Of a stretch of DNA of 64,000 bases, positions 30,638-39,075 are shown one piece after another. Source of the DNA: Candida dubliniensis CD36 (lineage: Eukaryota > Ascomycota > Pichiomycetes > Serinales > Debaryomycetaceae); the NCBI RefSeq assembly GCF_000026945.1, contig NC_012860.1:3038001-3102000 (forward strand), read 5' to 3'. Numbering within the stretch: the first letter of the stretch is position 1; each line of letters starts with the position of its first letter. Under the pieces are notes generated by a model that saw nothing but the letters and a program-made list of their open reading frames with translations, did no database searches and had not been told where the DNA came from. Position numbers and translations under genes: made by a program.

Positions 30638-32758
30638 ATGAATGTCACCAGTAACGGATATTACTCTTCACAATATTTAAGTGAGCAACAAAGAAAACAA
30701 CCTCGTTACCATTACAACTATGCCCTGAACCTACCACCATCCCCTAAAGAATTTATCGTTGAAGTGGATGAAGATGATCCTGCTCCATATATGCCTCCAA
30801 TGGAATTTCTACCACTGCAAAGACAAGCATTCATGAATAATGTCAGACCCAAGACCCCTAAATCGCAATCAGAGTCTATGATCTCACCTCCGGGTAGTGC
30901 TCATCGTAGCACATCCTCGTTACCAATTGAGTACGATGATTTGGAACCGGACAACCAACTTGAAGAAACCATAACTCCAGCGCAATTGAATTATCTCCAA
31001 GAACAAAACCATTATGTGCCGTATCAGCCAGAGCCAAGACAACCTTATCAGCCGCAACAGTATTACCCTCCCAAACAAAAATACCCGAAAAATAAAAACA
31101 ATGACTATTATATTCGTCAGAAAAAGAGATACGACAAAGCTCAGGTCGTCAAACCTAAATTGTACTCACATAAAACCTTCCACGATGTTTTTGAAGACAA
31201 AACAGAAAAATTGGATAGGTATAATCCTATGGATCTTGTTTTTGAAGGCAAAGACACCAAAGACAAACTGACTTTTTTAGAGAAGATGCAGACTAAATTA
31301 ACTAAAGAAAAGTATGATGATTATAATTATTACGACCATAGACCGAAAAAGAGTCCAGTCAAAGAAGAAATTTTTGTTGATAACCAAAGCGATGACGACG
31401 AAGAGAACACTCCAGAGGAAGTCGAAGTAGAGGAAGTAGTCACTGTTGGAGAGGGCAAAGATAAAGAAACCAAAGTCATAAAGAAGAAAGTACCTTTGAA
31501 AAAACTAATGAAGAAAAAGTTCAATCAAGCAAAGAAGGAATTGGGAAGAGATTTTGTGGATTATTCCCGAAGACAAAAAGAGATCAATGAAAAAATCAAG
31601 GAGTCAAAACTTCAATTGAAGAAGAAAAGGGAATTGGAAAGAGCAGCAGAGAAAGAAAAGTTACGTAAGGAACAGAAGGAAAAGGCTTCTGGTGAAGCTA
31701 AGGCTGAGGAAAAGACATCTGATGATAAAAAGGACGACAAAAAGGAAGAAGAAGAAAAGAAACCAGATGGAGAAGGCGAAGAAAAGAAAGTTGAAAAGGC
31801 AACAGAAGAAACTAATGCTGGTTGGTGGCCATATCTTGCTTCATGGTTGTATTACCCGGAGGAGGAAGAAGAAAAGAAGGAAGACGAGAAGAAAGAGGAA
31901 GATAAGGATAAAGATGATTCCAAAAAGGAAGATGATGATAAGGATAAAGAGAAAGACAAAGAGAAGAAGGACGACACCAAATCTGTGAAGAAGGTAGTCT
32001 ACCCGCCTACCCCATTTGAAAAAAACATGAAAAAATTAAAAGTGTTTTCAAAGAATTCCAAAGTGGTGTTTGACAATTGGAACCAACCAGCAACTAAAAT
32101 GTTTTATCGTGAATTACTAAATGAGCCTAGGCTGCTGAATGCACTGGTAATATCAAAGAAGAAGTCAGAACAACCACTGAATGCACTGGTAATGTCAAAG
32201 AAAAATACAGAACCACTGAATGCACTGGTAGTGTCAAAGAAAAAGTCAGAAGCACTGATCCATCCTTCCAATAAATCGGTTATAAAAGTAGTAGAAGAGA
32301 ATGGTAACCCCATGGAATTCATTATTGAATGCAGTGATAGTGAAGCTGAATCCCAATTAACCCAAGAAATGTATTACAACCCTGTGACGAAACAATTGGA
32401 AACAAGTCCTCCAACTTCATCATCATCAATGATATCTGGAGAAGAAGAGAAAGATGAAGTCGAACCTGAGGTCACCACTCATGGATTGCAGTTCGATCCA
32501 AATGCCCCTGTAGTAGTCATATCAACTTGGATGGATTTGATTAAACGAGTACAAATAATGAAAATGATTTTTGCTCCCATTGATATTATTGGAGAATTCA
32601 TACCTGGTCTACAGGGTTTGGTCGTGGTTATTGAATTACTTTTGTTTATTTGGATATTATACGAGTTGAGTAGATTGGTGAACGCGATATGTATGATGAT
32701 TACCGCTGTGTGTGCACCAATGATAGCGGTCGGGAAGTTTATGAATAGGATTGTTTGA
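30638..32758 (+). CDS. 706-aa charged protein with C-terminal membrane segments, unknown function
   Basis: 706 aa. The N-terminus is Pro/Gln/Tyr-rich and disordered (to about 170). A conserved-looking block with KTFHDVFED and LDRYNPMDLVFEGKDTKDKLTFLEKMQ (about 180-225) follows. Next is a very long Lys/Glu/Asp-rich segment of coiled-coil type (about 250-450), interrupted by a Trp-rich GWWPYLASWLYYP. A KNMKKLKVFSKNSKVVFDNWNQPATKMFY block precedes three tandem 13-14 codon repeats (codons 500-539). The last 80 residues hold a helix and two hydrophobic segments (GLVVVIELLLFIWILY; AICMMITAVCAPMIAV), so the protein is probably tail-anchored with a cytosolic bulk. The family is not recognised. Eight CTG codons at 499-540 are Ser in this clade. 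Confidence 0.88.
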   Translation: MNVTSNGYYSSQYLSEQQRKQPRYHYNYALNLPPSPKEFIVEVDEDDPAPYMPPMEFLPLQRQAFMNNVRPKTPKSQSESMISPPGSAHRSTSSLPIEYDDLEPDNQLEETITPAQLNYLQEQNHYVPYQPEPRQPYQPQQYYPPKQKYPKNKNNDYYIRQKKRYDKAQVVKPKLYSHKTFHDVFEDKTEKLDRYNPMDLVFEGKDTKDKLTFLEKMQTKLTKEKYDDYNYYDHRPKKSPVKEEIFVDNQSDDDEENTPEEVEVEEVVTVGEGKDKETKVIKKKVPLKKLMKKKFNQAKKELGRDFVDYSRRQKEINEKIKESKLQLKKKRELERAAEKEKLRKEQKEKASGEAKAEEKTSDDKKDDKKEEEEKKPDGEGEEKKVEKATEETNAGWWPYLASWLYYPEEEEEKKEDEKKEEDKDKDDSKKEDDDKDKEKDKEKKDDTKSVKKVVYPPTPFEKNMKKLKVFSKNSKVVFDNWNQPATKMFYRELLNEPRLLNALVISKKKSEQPLNALVMSKKNTEPLNALVVSKKKSEALIHPSNKSVIKVVEENGNPMEFIIECSDSEAESQLTQEMYYNPVTKQLETSPPTSSSSMISGEEEKDEVEPEVTTHGLQFDPNAPVVVISTWMDLIKRVQIMKMIFAPIDIIGEFIPGLQGLVVVIELLLFIWILYELSRLVNAICMMITAVCAPMIAVGKFMNRIV
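32135..32254 (+). repeat. three tandem coding repeats (42+39+39 bp), rich in CTG
   Basis: Three successive units begin CTG AAT GCA CTG GTA and end with a Lys/Ser/Glu tail. In the CUG-Ser code each unit reads Ser-Asn-Ala-Ser-Val-x-Ser-Lys-Lys. CTG occurs at codons 499, 500, 503, 514, 517, 527, 530 and 540 of the surrounding gene. Confidence 0.9.
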
Positions 32759-33046
32759 TTTCATTTAGATTAATAGTGTATAGTACAAAACGGAGTTTTT
32801 CTTTATATATATATATATTTATTTCTTTCTTGTTTTTTTATATTGATAGTGAACGAAGTAAATAAAAGTAATAGAATACAATGATAACAAATAATAATAA
32901 TAAAAGTAATTAAAACAACCACAACTCAATATTGAGTAATGAATATTCCTAGCTAGTCTTTTGTTGAAGAATATAAGAATATGATAATAATGAAAAATAG
33001 TATAAAAAAAAAACATAATAATAAATCGATAAGAATATATTACAAA

Positions 33047-34060
33047 CTAATTTTTGGTTTTAGAAATACTGCTTCCGTTGATTCTAACACCTTTAATAGT
33101 AACCCCAGTTTCTTCAACAGTAAATTTTCTTGGTCGGCCCCTTCTGTCCTTCTTTTTCAATAATTCTTTTAACTCCAAATCATTGAATCCATCAACTGTA
33201 CCTGAAGAATTGAGCAATACGCTCATATCACTAATAGTAGTGCTGCTCCCATTGGACCTCACATCTTGGTCAATATTACCGTCTTTCAACGCCTTGTTTA
33301 ATTGTTTAAAGTTGGGATGTGTTGAGTCAATCATGGTATTTGTCGAGGGATCAAGTATGAATTTTTTGGGACGACCTCTTTTTTTCTTTCCAGTGGAAGG
33401 ATCTGTTTGATCAACAATTTTTGGAACTACTTGTGATTTATGTGTATTTTTGTGGTCGTTAGATTTACGCTGTTTATGGTTGTCTTCTTGAGTTGAGGAA
33501 GAGGAATGCACTTGATTATTGCTATTTCCCGGTGATGATAACTCACGCGTCTGCTGTCCCTGGGGATGTTGTGAGGAGTTCTGAGAATAATTCTGCAGTG
33601 ACTGTTGGTAATAACTTTGCTGCTGTTGAGGAGGAGGAGGAGATGATGATGATTGTGGAGATTGCTGATATGGTGATGATATTTTTTGAAGTTGTTTTGG
33701 ATCTAATTGTTGAGGTTGATCATTGCGGAAGCCAAGACGCTGGTTTGATGGCTGTGCCTGTTGATATTGTTTTGGTTGACTTCCATAGTTAGGTGGTGGT
33801 ACCCCAGTTAAAGGTGATGTTCCAACAAATGTACGAGGGGGAAGTATACCACCATAGGATAAATGAGGAAGAAGGTTTGGAGCCACATTACTCGGTGTAT
33901 TTCTTTGATAATAAGAATTGCTAGTGACGTTTTGTGATGGCACTTGTTGCAGGTACCCTTGTCTCAAATTGGATTGGGTTGGGGATGTGACTTGAGGTAT
34001 GTTTGTGGATGCATTTCCACTTGAAAGATTATTGTTGCCGCCAGCCTGATACGGATGCAT
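33047..34060 (-). CDS. AT-hook DNA-binding protein with Gln/Ser/Asn-rich N-terminus
   Basis: 337 aa. The first 200 residues are low-complexity, rich in Gln, Ser, Asn, Pro and Tyr (prion-like or activation-domain composition). Two AT-hook cores follow: KKRGRPKKF around 226-234 and RRGRPRKF at about 306-313. Each is followed by a short hydrophobic stretch. Such proteins bind the minor groove of AT-rich DNA and are usually chromatin or transcription factors; the nuclear location is inferred. No zinc finger or other domain seen, and I recognise no named orthologue. The C-terminal 30 residues after the second hook (VEETGVTIKGVRINGSS) look structured and may identify the family. Immediately upstream lies an 86-bp A-rich tract. 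Confidence 0.85.
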   Translation of the reverse strand: MHPYQAGGNNNLSSGNASTNIPQVTSPTQSNLRQGYLQQVPSQNVTSNSYYQRNTPSNVAPNLLPHLSYGGILPPRTFVGTSPLTGVPPPNYGSQPKQYQQAQPSNQRLGFRNDQPQQLDPKQLQKISSPYQQSPQSSSSPPPPQQQQSYYQQSLQNYSQNSSQHPQGQQTRELSSPGNSNNQVHSSSSTQEDNHKQRKSNDHKNTHKSQVVPKIVDQTDPSTGKKKRGRPKKFILDPSTNTMIDSTHPNFKQLNKALKDGNIDQDVRSNGSSTTISDMSVLLNSSGTVDGFNDLELKELLKKKDRRGRPRKFTVEETGVTIKGVRINGSSISKTKN

Positions 34061-34532
34061 TCTGTTTCTGGTTATTTATTTCAACTGCCAATTATAAACT
34101 CTTATCTATCCCTAATATTTAATGTGTCCCAAAAAAATAAAGCAAGAAACTGTTTGAAAATACTTTTGGTTTATCAAGATGGGATGGTATAACGGAATTG
34201 TAAAAAAAAAAAAAAAAAAAAAAATTAAAAAAAAAAAATACAAAAAATTAAAAAAAAAAAAAAGAAAAAAAAAAAAAAAAAAAAAAAGATGAGTTAATCA
34301 ATTCCTGTATATAAGCTGATGCGATGGTTCCAAATAATCATTGATAACTGGCCCTAGAAATTGATTATTGATTAAAGATTGTTACCATGTTATTGTTAAC
34401 AAGTTTAGAGTAAAACGAGATCATTAAAGTGTCAACAGTTATTATCTACATGTATTCGAGTTTCTTATTCATTAAATGTACATTGAATTATGACACAGGG
34501 TGCTGTCTAGTTCTCGCTGTTGTCGTTTTACT
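34061..34532. other. intergenic: AT-hook gene promoter / PDX1 3' region
   Basis: No gene seen. Contains the almost pure A tract at 34202-34287 and AT-rich sequence on either side. Confidence 0.6.
34202..34287. repeat. 86-bp poly-A-rich tract
   Basis: Apart from a few T, C and G interruptions this is adenine on the plus strand (poly-T reading with the AT-hook gene), 142 bp upstream of that gene's ATG. It is likely nucleosome-excluding and length-variable. Confidence 0.9.
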
Positions 34533-35786
34533 TCAGTTTGTGATCTTTAACTTGTTGGCAGGGATTTGTGAAAGTAATGAGTTTTCAAAATTCTCAACAA
34601 AAGATTTGGAATCTTGCAATTTATCATCAAATTTGATTTTAAACAGAACATTGACATTGGAAGACCCAGTCTCCAAATATTGAACAGGAGTCAGCAAACC
34701 CAAGATTTCGTCAAAACTGTCTGCTGAAACCTTGTTTTTGGAAGATTGCTCACCGTAGAATTTATACTTGATATCAAAAACTTCAAATCTGTTTTTTGTT
34801 ACCGGTGCAGAAAGTATTTCATCAAACACGTCATATTTGTCGTAAATTGAGGATGCTGTTGGAGACTGAGCAAATTGTGGGAATTTGGAGGCATATGTGT
34901 GTCTGATGGCTGCAGAAATGGATTTTTCAAAAGCAAACTTAAATTTGGATTGGGAAATGTCTTCCCCCAAGTTTGAGGTTAATTCAACTGTAAGAATATT
35001 TTTTGGTTTTGGTTTTTCGACTTTTGCCTTGTCTTCTTTTTGGGGCTTGGTTTCAGCTGATTCTTCTACCTTCGATGGCTCGGCAAGCACTATGTTGGAT
35101 AAATCCAAATGTTCCCTTGATTTTAAAAACTCGGTTAATTCAACAACCACACCTGTATCAATCTTTCCAAGATATGCTAAAACGTCACCTTTCAATATTC
35201 TCCCATTTGGACCAGAAGCTTGAATTTTTATAAAAGCATCTTCGTTCGAAATATTATTTTCATGTAACAACAATTCGACGGCTGGAGACAACTTTTGAGT
35301 TGGATTGGCTTTTTGAAGTACACTTGAATCAGTAGAAAGATCACGAGGACCTGTTTGTTGAACTTCTTTCTTTGTAGTCTTTTCATCTGGCTTTTTCTCT
35401 TGTGAGGCAGGTGCTTGAGTTTCTTTTTTGACGTCTTCTATGCTTGGTTTCTCCAAAGTGCTTAAATCATCATCTTGTTCTGCTAAAAAGGCAATTGGTT
35501 TACCAACTGGTACTCCGGAGGTACCTTCATTCACTAAAATCTCCCATAACTTCCCATCATCGGCTGCTTCGACATCAATAGTGGCCTTATCTGTTTCCAC
35601 TTCCAAAATAGGATCTCCAGCACTGAAAGTGTCTCCTGGTTTTACTTTCCAAGAAACAATACCACCTTCACTCATGGTTGGAGACATTGCTGGCATTTTA
35701 AACACCGATGCTGCATAATAAATCGATGAATTATGAATTGCACGTATCTGGCCTGCTGTTCTTCTGGTGAGGACTGCCCTGAGCAT
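34533..35786 (-). CDS. PDX1: pyruvate dehydrogenase complex protein X (E3-binding protein)
   Basis: 417 aa. It anchors dihydrolipoamide dehydrogenase (E3) to the E2 core of the mitochondrial pyruvate dehydrogenase complex. An Arg-rich presequence (MLRAVLTRRTAGQIRAIHNS) leads to a lipoyl domain (about 27-105) with FKMPAMSPTMSEGGIVSWKV and the lipoylated Lys67 in ETDKATIDVEA. A Lys/Glu/Pro-rich linker (about 110-160) precedes a peripheral-subunit-binding domain (about 165-208) with SPAVELLLHENNI and GPNGRILKGDVLAYL. The C-terminal region lacks the HxxxDG acyltransferase motif of E2, which identifies it as protein X rather than Lat1. Confidence 0.93.
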   Translation of the reverse strand: MLRAVLTRRTAGQIRAIHNSSIYYAASVFKMPAMSPTMSEGGIVSWKVKPGDTFSAGDPILEVETDKATIDVEAADDGKLWEILVNEGTSGVPVGKPIAFLAEQDDDLSTLEKPSIEDVKKETQAPASQEKKPDEKTTKKEVQQTGPRDLSTDSSVLQKANPTQKLSPAVELLLHENNISNEDAFIKIQASGPNGRILKGDVLAYLGKIDTGVVVELTEFLKSREHLDLSNIVLAEPSKVEESAETKPQKEDKAKVEKPKPKNILTVELTSNLGEDISQSKFKFAFEKSISAAIRHTYASKFPQFAQSPTASSIYDKYDVFDEILSAPVTKNRFEVFDIKYKFYGEQSSKNKVSADSFDEILGLLTPVQYLETGSSNVNVLFKIKFDDKLQDSKSFVENFENSLLSQIPANKLKITN

Positions 35787-36995
35787 GTTAATAACAATGA
35801 ATAGATAAATACGATTCCAAAAAGAATTGGGGAATAACTAAAATTCGAATGAATAAAGATGAGTGTTTCTCCTGTTAAAGAACGAAGGTCTTCTTTGATT
35901 TTTTTTTTTTTTCCTTTGTTGTCATCATCTACTAGGAAATACATGTCCGATGGTAGAGACATTTCCGTAGCCTGATAAAAAAATAAATGTCTATGAGCCA
36001 AAATGTCGCATGTATTTGTCACGTGACAATTAAACGCGACTCTGGAGTTCAGTGAGTTATTTCAATTCATTACTCGGGAAATTTAGGAACCAATTCTAAA
36101 GGAGGCTGGAAAAAACCGTGCAAGGAAAAATTCAACATTTGCCAAAAGGCAATACAGCCAATGCTAGTGTTTCTTTTTTTTCTCTCTCCTCCCCTATACA
36201 GCACAAATGGGGCTTAATACAGTACAGCTCATGGTGGTTAAATATTTTCAAGTGTAAGCTTAACTTTGAATAGGTATAGAAAGTTGAATAAAGAAATAAG
36301 ATTAAGAAAGACGGAATGGAGTGGAAAGGAGCTGTTGTTCTACAGTATTAAAAATAGCACAAAAAAAAAGGAATTGGTAAAATAGCGCAGCACAAGAAAT
36401 TAGAAAAACAACAACAAAAGCCCACACACACTTAGAAAAAAAAAAACACAACTTAATGCACAGAAAAGCAAACTCTCTTATGACCACTATAATTATTTTT
36501 TTTTTTTCTTCTTCCTTTTTTTTTTTATGTCTTTTCAACATTTCCAAGAGATCTATTCAGTTAAATATTAATCAAATCTATATTTCAAAGGGTGATTGTC
36601 ATCTAGCATTTTACTTCTTCTTGATTCAAACTTAACTATCGTTTATAATAACTTGTTTTTTTTAAATTCATTCTCAGAAAAAAACTAAATACACAAAGTA
36701 ATAAGGATAAAAGGAACTAAAATACAAACCAACTCTGGAGAAAGAAAAAAGAGGAATTCTGAAAAAAAAAAAAGGATTAAAGGAAAGCAAAATCCACAAC
36801 AGCGGTATCTTTGAAATTTTGAAACTAGAAACCATATCAATCTTCCATTCTATTTCAAATATTGAGGAAATCAGCATTATATTTTAGAGAATAACAGAGC
36901 AATCATCAAAACTGATAGATCACATTAGCGGATACTTGTTTATTTTCTTTTTCTTTTTTTTATTACCATTTTCTGAAACCAAATACATAGCAAAT
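35787..36995. other. divergent promoter PDX1 / SMF3
   Basis: No gene seen in 1.2 kb. Contains a palindromic E-box (36018-36027) and many A/T homopolymers. The frame that extends SMF3 upstream to 36936 starts with TTG and encodes a Phe run, so it is treated as leader. Confidence 0.5.
36018..36027. promoter_or_regulatory. palindromic E-box GTCACGTGAC
   Basis: Perfect 10-bp palindrome containing the TCACGTGA core recognised by Cbf1-type bHLH factors, 232 bp upstream of the PDX1 ATG and about 970 bp upstream of SMF3. In Candida, Cbf1 serves respiration, sulphur and ribosomal genes, so PDX1 is the more likely target. Inferred. Confidence 0.45.
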
Positions 36996-38990
36996 ATGGG
37001 CGTACTAACGAATTTCACAAACTTCAAGACTATCGCGGCAAGCATAAAAAAGTACATACGATTTATTGGGCCGGGGCTAATGGTGAGTGTGGCATATATG
37101 GATCCCGGGAATTACTCAACTGCAGTAGCAGCTGGTTCTGCTTATAAGTACAATTTATTATTTCTGATTCTATTGTCCAACTGTTTAGCCATTTTCCTAC
37201 AAATACTAGCTGCCAAATTAGGTGCTGTAACGGGGTTGGATCTAGCAGCAAATTGCAAGGCTCATTTTGGCTATAGGACGAATTTGATACTTTATGCCCT
37301 CACTGAAATAGCCATCATAGCAACAGACTTGGCCGAAGTGGTGGGGACGGCTATTGCACTAAACATTTTATTTCATATACCCTTATTTGCCGGTGTGGTA
37401 GTCACAGTTATTGATGTGCTAATTGTGCTAATGGCATACCGTCCAAAAGGTCCACTTTTGTTTATACGGATATTTGAGTCATTTGTGTCAGTATTGGTAG
37501 CAGCCACCGTTGTATGCTTTGGGATTGAATTGTACCAAGTGAGTCACGATGCATCAATTCATTTCTCGGTGGCCGAGGTGATGAAAGGTTTCCTCCCAAA
37601 TGAGGATGTTGTTGATATGTCTGACAGAGAAGGAGGCAATGGTTTGTTTTTAAGTTTAGCTATTTTAGGTGCAACTGTGATGCCACATTCTTTGTATCTT
37701 GGTTCTGGGTTAGTTCAAGCAAGATTGAAAGATTACGATATCAAAAACGGATTTCACAAGCCATGGGGTAAGCATTCTCTAGAAGAACCTATACAAGAGG
37801 ACATCACAGTTCACGATGATAACGACAACTTAACTCCAATAGCGACACCACTAATCCAGCATCAGGAACAACCAGGTTTTGAAAAAGATGATGATAGCAC
37901 TTTTGATGGCGATGAAGAAGACGATGATCATTACCGACCTTCGATACATGCGATCAAGGATACCATGAGTTACACTATTGTTGAGTTGGTGATATCCTTA
38001 TTCACGGTAGCCCTTTTTGTCAATGCTGCTATTTTGATTGTTGCCGGTGCTACATTAAGAAGTGGTGATTCAAAGTTTGTTCGAGATGATGACGGACACG
38101 AATCAGACTCTGATTCTGATGACGATTATCAAAATGCCGATTTATTCACTATATATCATTTATTGTCCAAGCATTTGTCGCCAACTGCTGGATTTGTATT
38201 TGCATTAGCATTATTGTGTTCTGGTCAAAGTGCAGGAGTGGTTTGTACTTTGGCTGGTCAAATGGTGTCGGAAGGGTTTTTATCATGGAGTTTACCGCCT
38301 GTTACTAGAAGATTGATCACAAGGGCATTGGCTATTGCTCCCTGTCTTTTTGTTGTGAGTTTTTCAGGGAGAGAAGGATTAGCTAAAATTTTGAATGCTA
38401 GTCAGGTGGTGTTGTCAGTTTTGTTACCAGTTGTTAGTGCTCCTCTTATTTGGTTCACATGCAACAAACATACCATGAGGGTCCCCATTTTTGTAAGGGA
38501 TGGTGACGAAGAGATTGATATGGAGTATGATGGAGAACAGACCACCCTGGTAGTTACATCGAGATTTAAAAGTTCTGAACCAGCAATCAGATTACAAAAT
38601 TTACGTAATTCTCACCCTTGTGCTAGTTGGGAAGATGACGACGATGAACAACAGCATTTACAAAATGAAGAGAACAGATTGTTGGTTGGTGAAAATACCA
38701 CTAATTTGGTTTATTCACTGCCACCAACATCGAACTTAATGTCTCGATCAAACTCCGTGTCTGCAACAAATGCCGCAACAGATAGTCTGTCGTCTTCCAG
38801 CACCGCTACACAACTTCCGATAGAAGTCTATGAGGATCTCAATCAAGATATTTTCCGAATCAAAGGATATAAAGATTTTAGCAATAGTTTGGCTACATCT
38901 TTTGTGGCGGTGTTGGTTTGGGTATTTGTTGCCTTTTTGAATTTATACTTGATTGGAAGTATGCTCCTTGGTTATGACGTACCATTGTAA
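36996..38990 (+). CDS. SMF3: NRAMP metal transporter, Smf3-like (vacuolar iron)
   Basis: 664 aa from the ATG at 36996. Natural-resistance-associated macrophage protein family; proton-coupled import of Fe2+/Mn2+, and Smf3 in baker's yeast mobilises iron from the vacuole. The metal-binding motif DPGNY starts at Asp36 in helix 1, and MPHSLYLGSG marks helix 6. Blocks such as AIIATDLAEVVGTAIAL, CSGQSAG and EGF-SWSLPP match yeast Smf3 closely, more than I expect for Smf1/Smf2. Unlike yeast Smf3 (473 aa), it carries an acidic Asp/Glu-rich insertion between helices 6 and 7 (about 245-305), another acidic loop before helix 8 and a Ser/Thr-rich tail insertion near 545-600. It has eleven or so membrane spans. 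The 3' end converges on the next gene with 85 bp. Confidence 0.92.
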   Translation: MGVLTNFTNFKTIAASIKKYIRFIGPGLMVSVAYMDPGNYSTAVAAGSAYKYNLLFLILLSNCLAIFLQILAAKLGAVTGLDLAANCKAHFGYRTNLILYALTEIAIIATDLAEVVGTAIALNILFHIPLFAGVVVTVIDVLIVLMAYRPKGPLLFIRIFESFVSVLVAATVVCFGIELYQVSHDASIHFSVAEVMKGFLPNEDVVDMSDREGGNGLFLSLAILGATVMPHSLYLGSGLVQARLKDYDIKNGFHKPWGKHSLEEPIQEDITVHDDNDNLTPIATPLIQHQEQPGFEKDDDSTFDGDEEDDDHYRPSIHAIKDTMSYTIVELVISLFTVALFVNAAILIVAGATLRSGDSKFVRDDDGHESDSDSDDDYQNADLFTIYHLLSKHLSPTAGFVFALALLCSGQSAGVVCTLAGQMVSEGFLSWSLPPVTRRLITRALAIAPCLFVVSFSGREGLAKILNASQVVLSVLLPVVSAPLIWFTCNKHTMRVPIFVRDGDEEIDMEYDGEQTTLVVTSRFKSSEPAIRLQNLRNSHPCASWEDDDDEQQHLQNEENRLLVGENTTNLVYSLPPTSNLMSRSNSVSATNAATDSLSSSSTATQLPIEVYEDLNQDIFRIKGYKDFSNSLATSFVAVLVWVFVAFLNLYLIGSMLLGYDVPL

Positions 38991-39075
38991 AATGAGAAGA
39001 CACCGTGTTTATATTCTATAGCATTTGGAATATATATATATATATATACATCGATAGAAAAACTGCTGTGTAAAA

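Noticed and set aside
36936..36995. 20-residue N-terminal extension of SMF3
   Set aside because: Starts with TTG and is mostly Phe; the ATG at 36996 starts directly before the conserved first helix.
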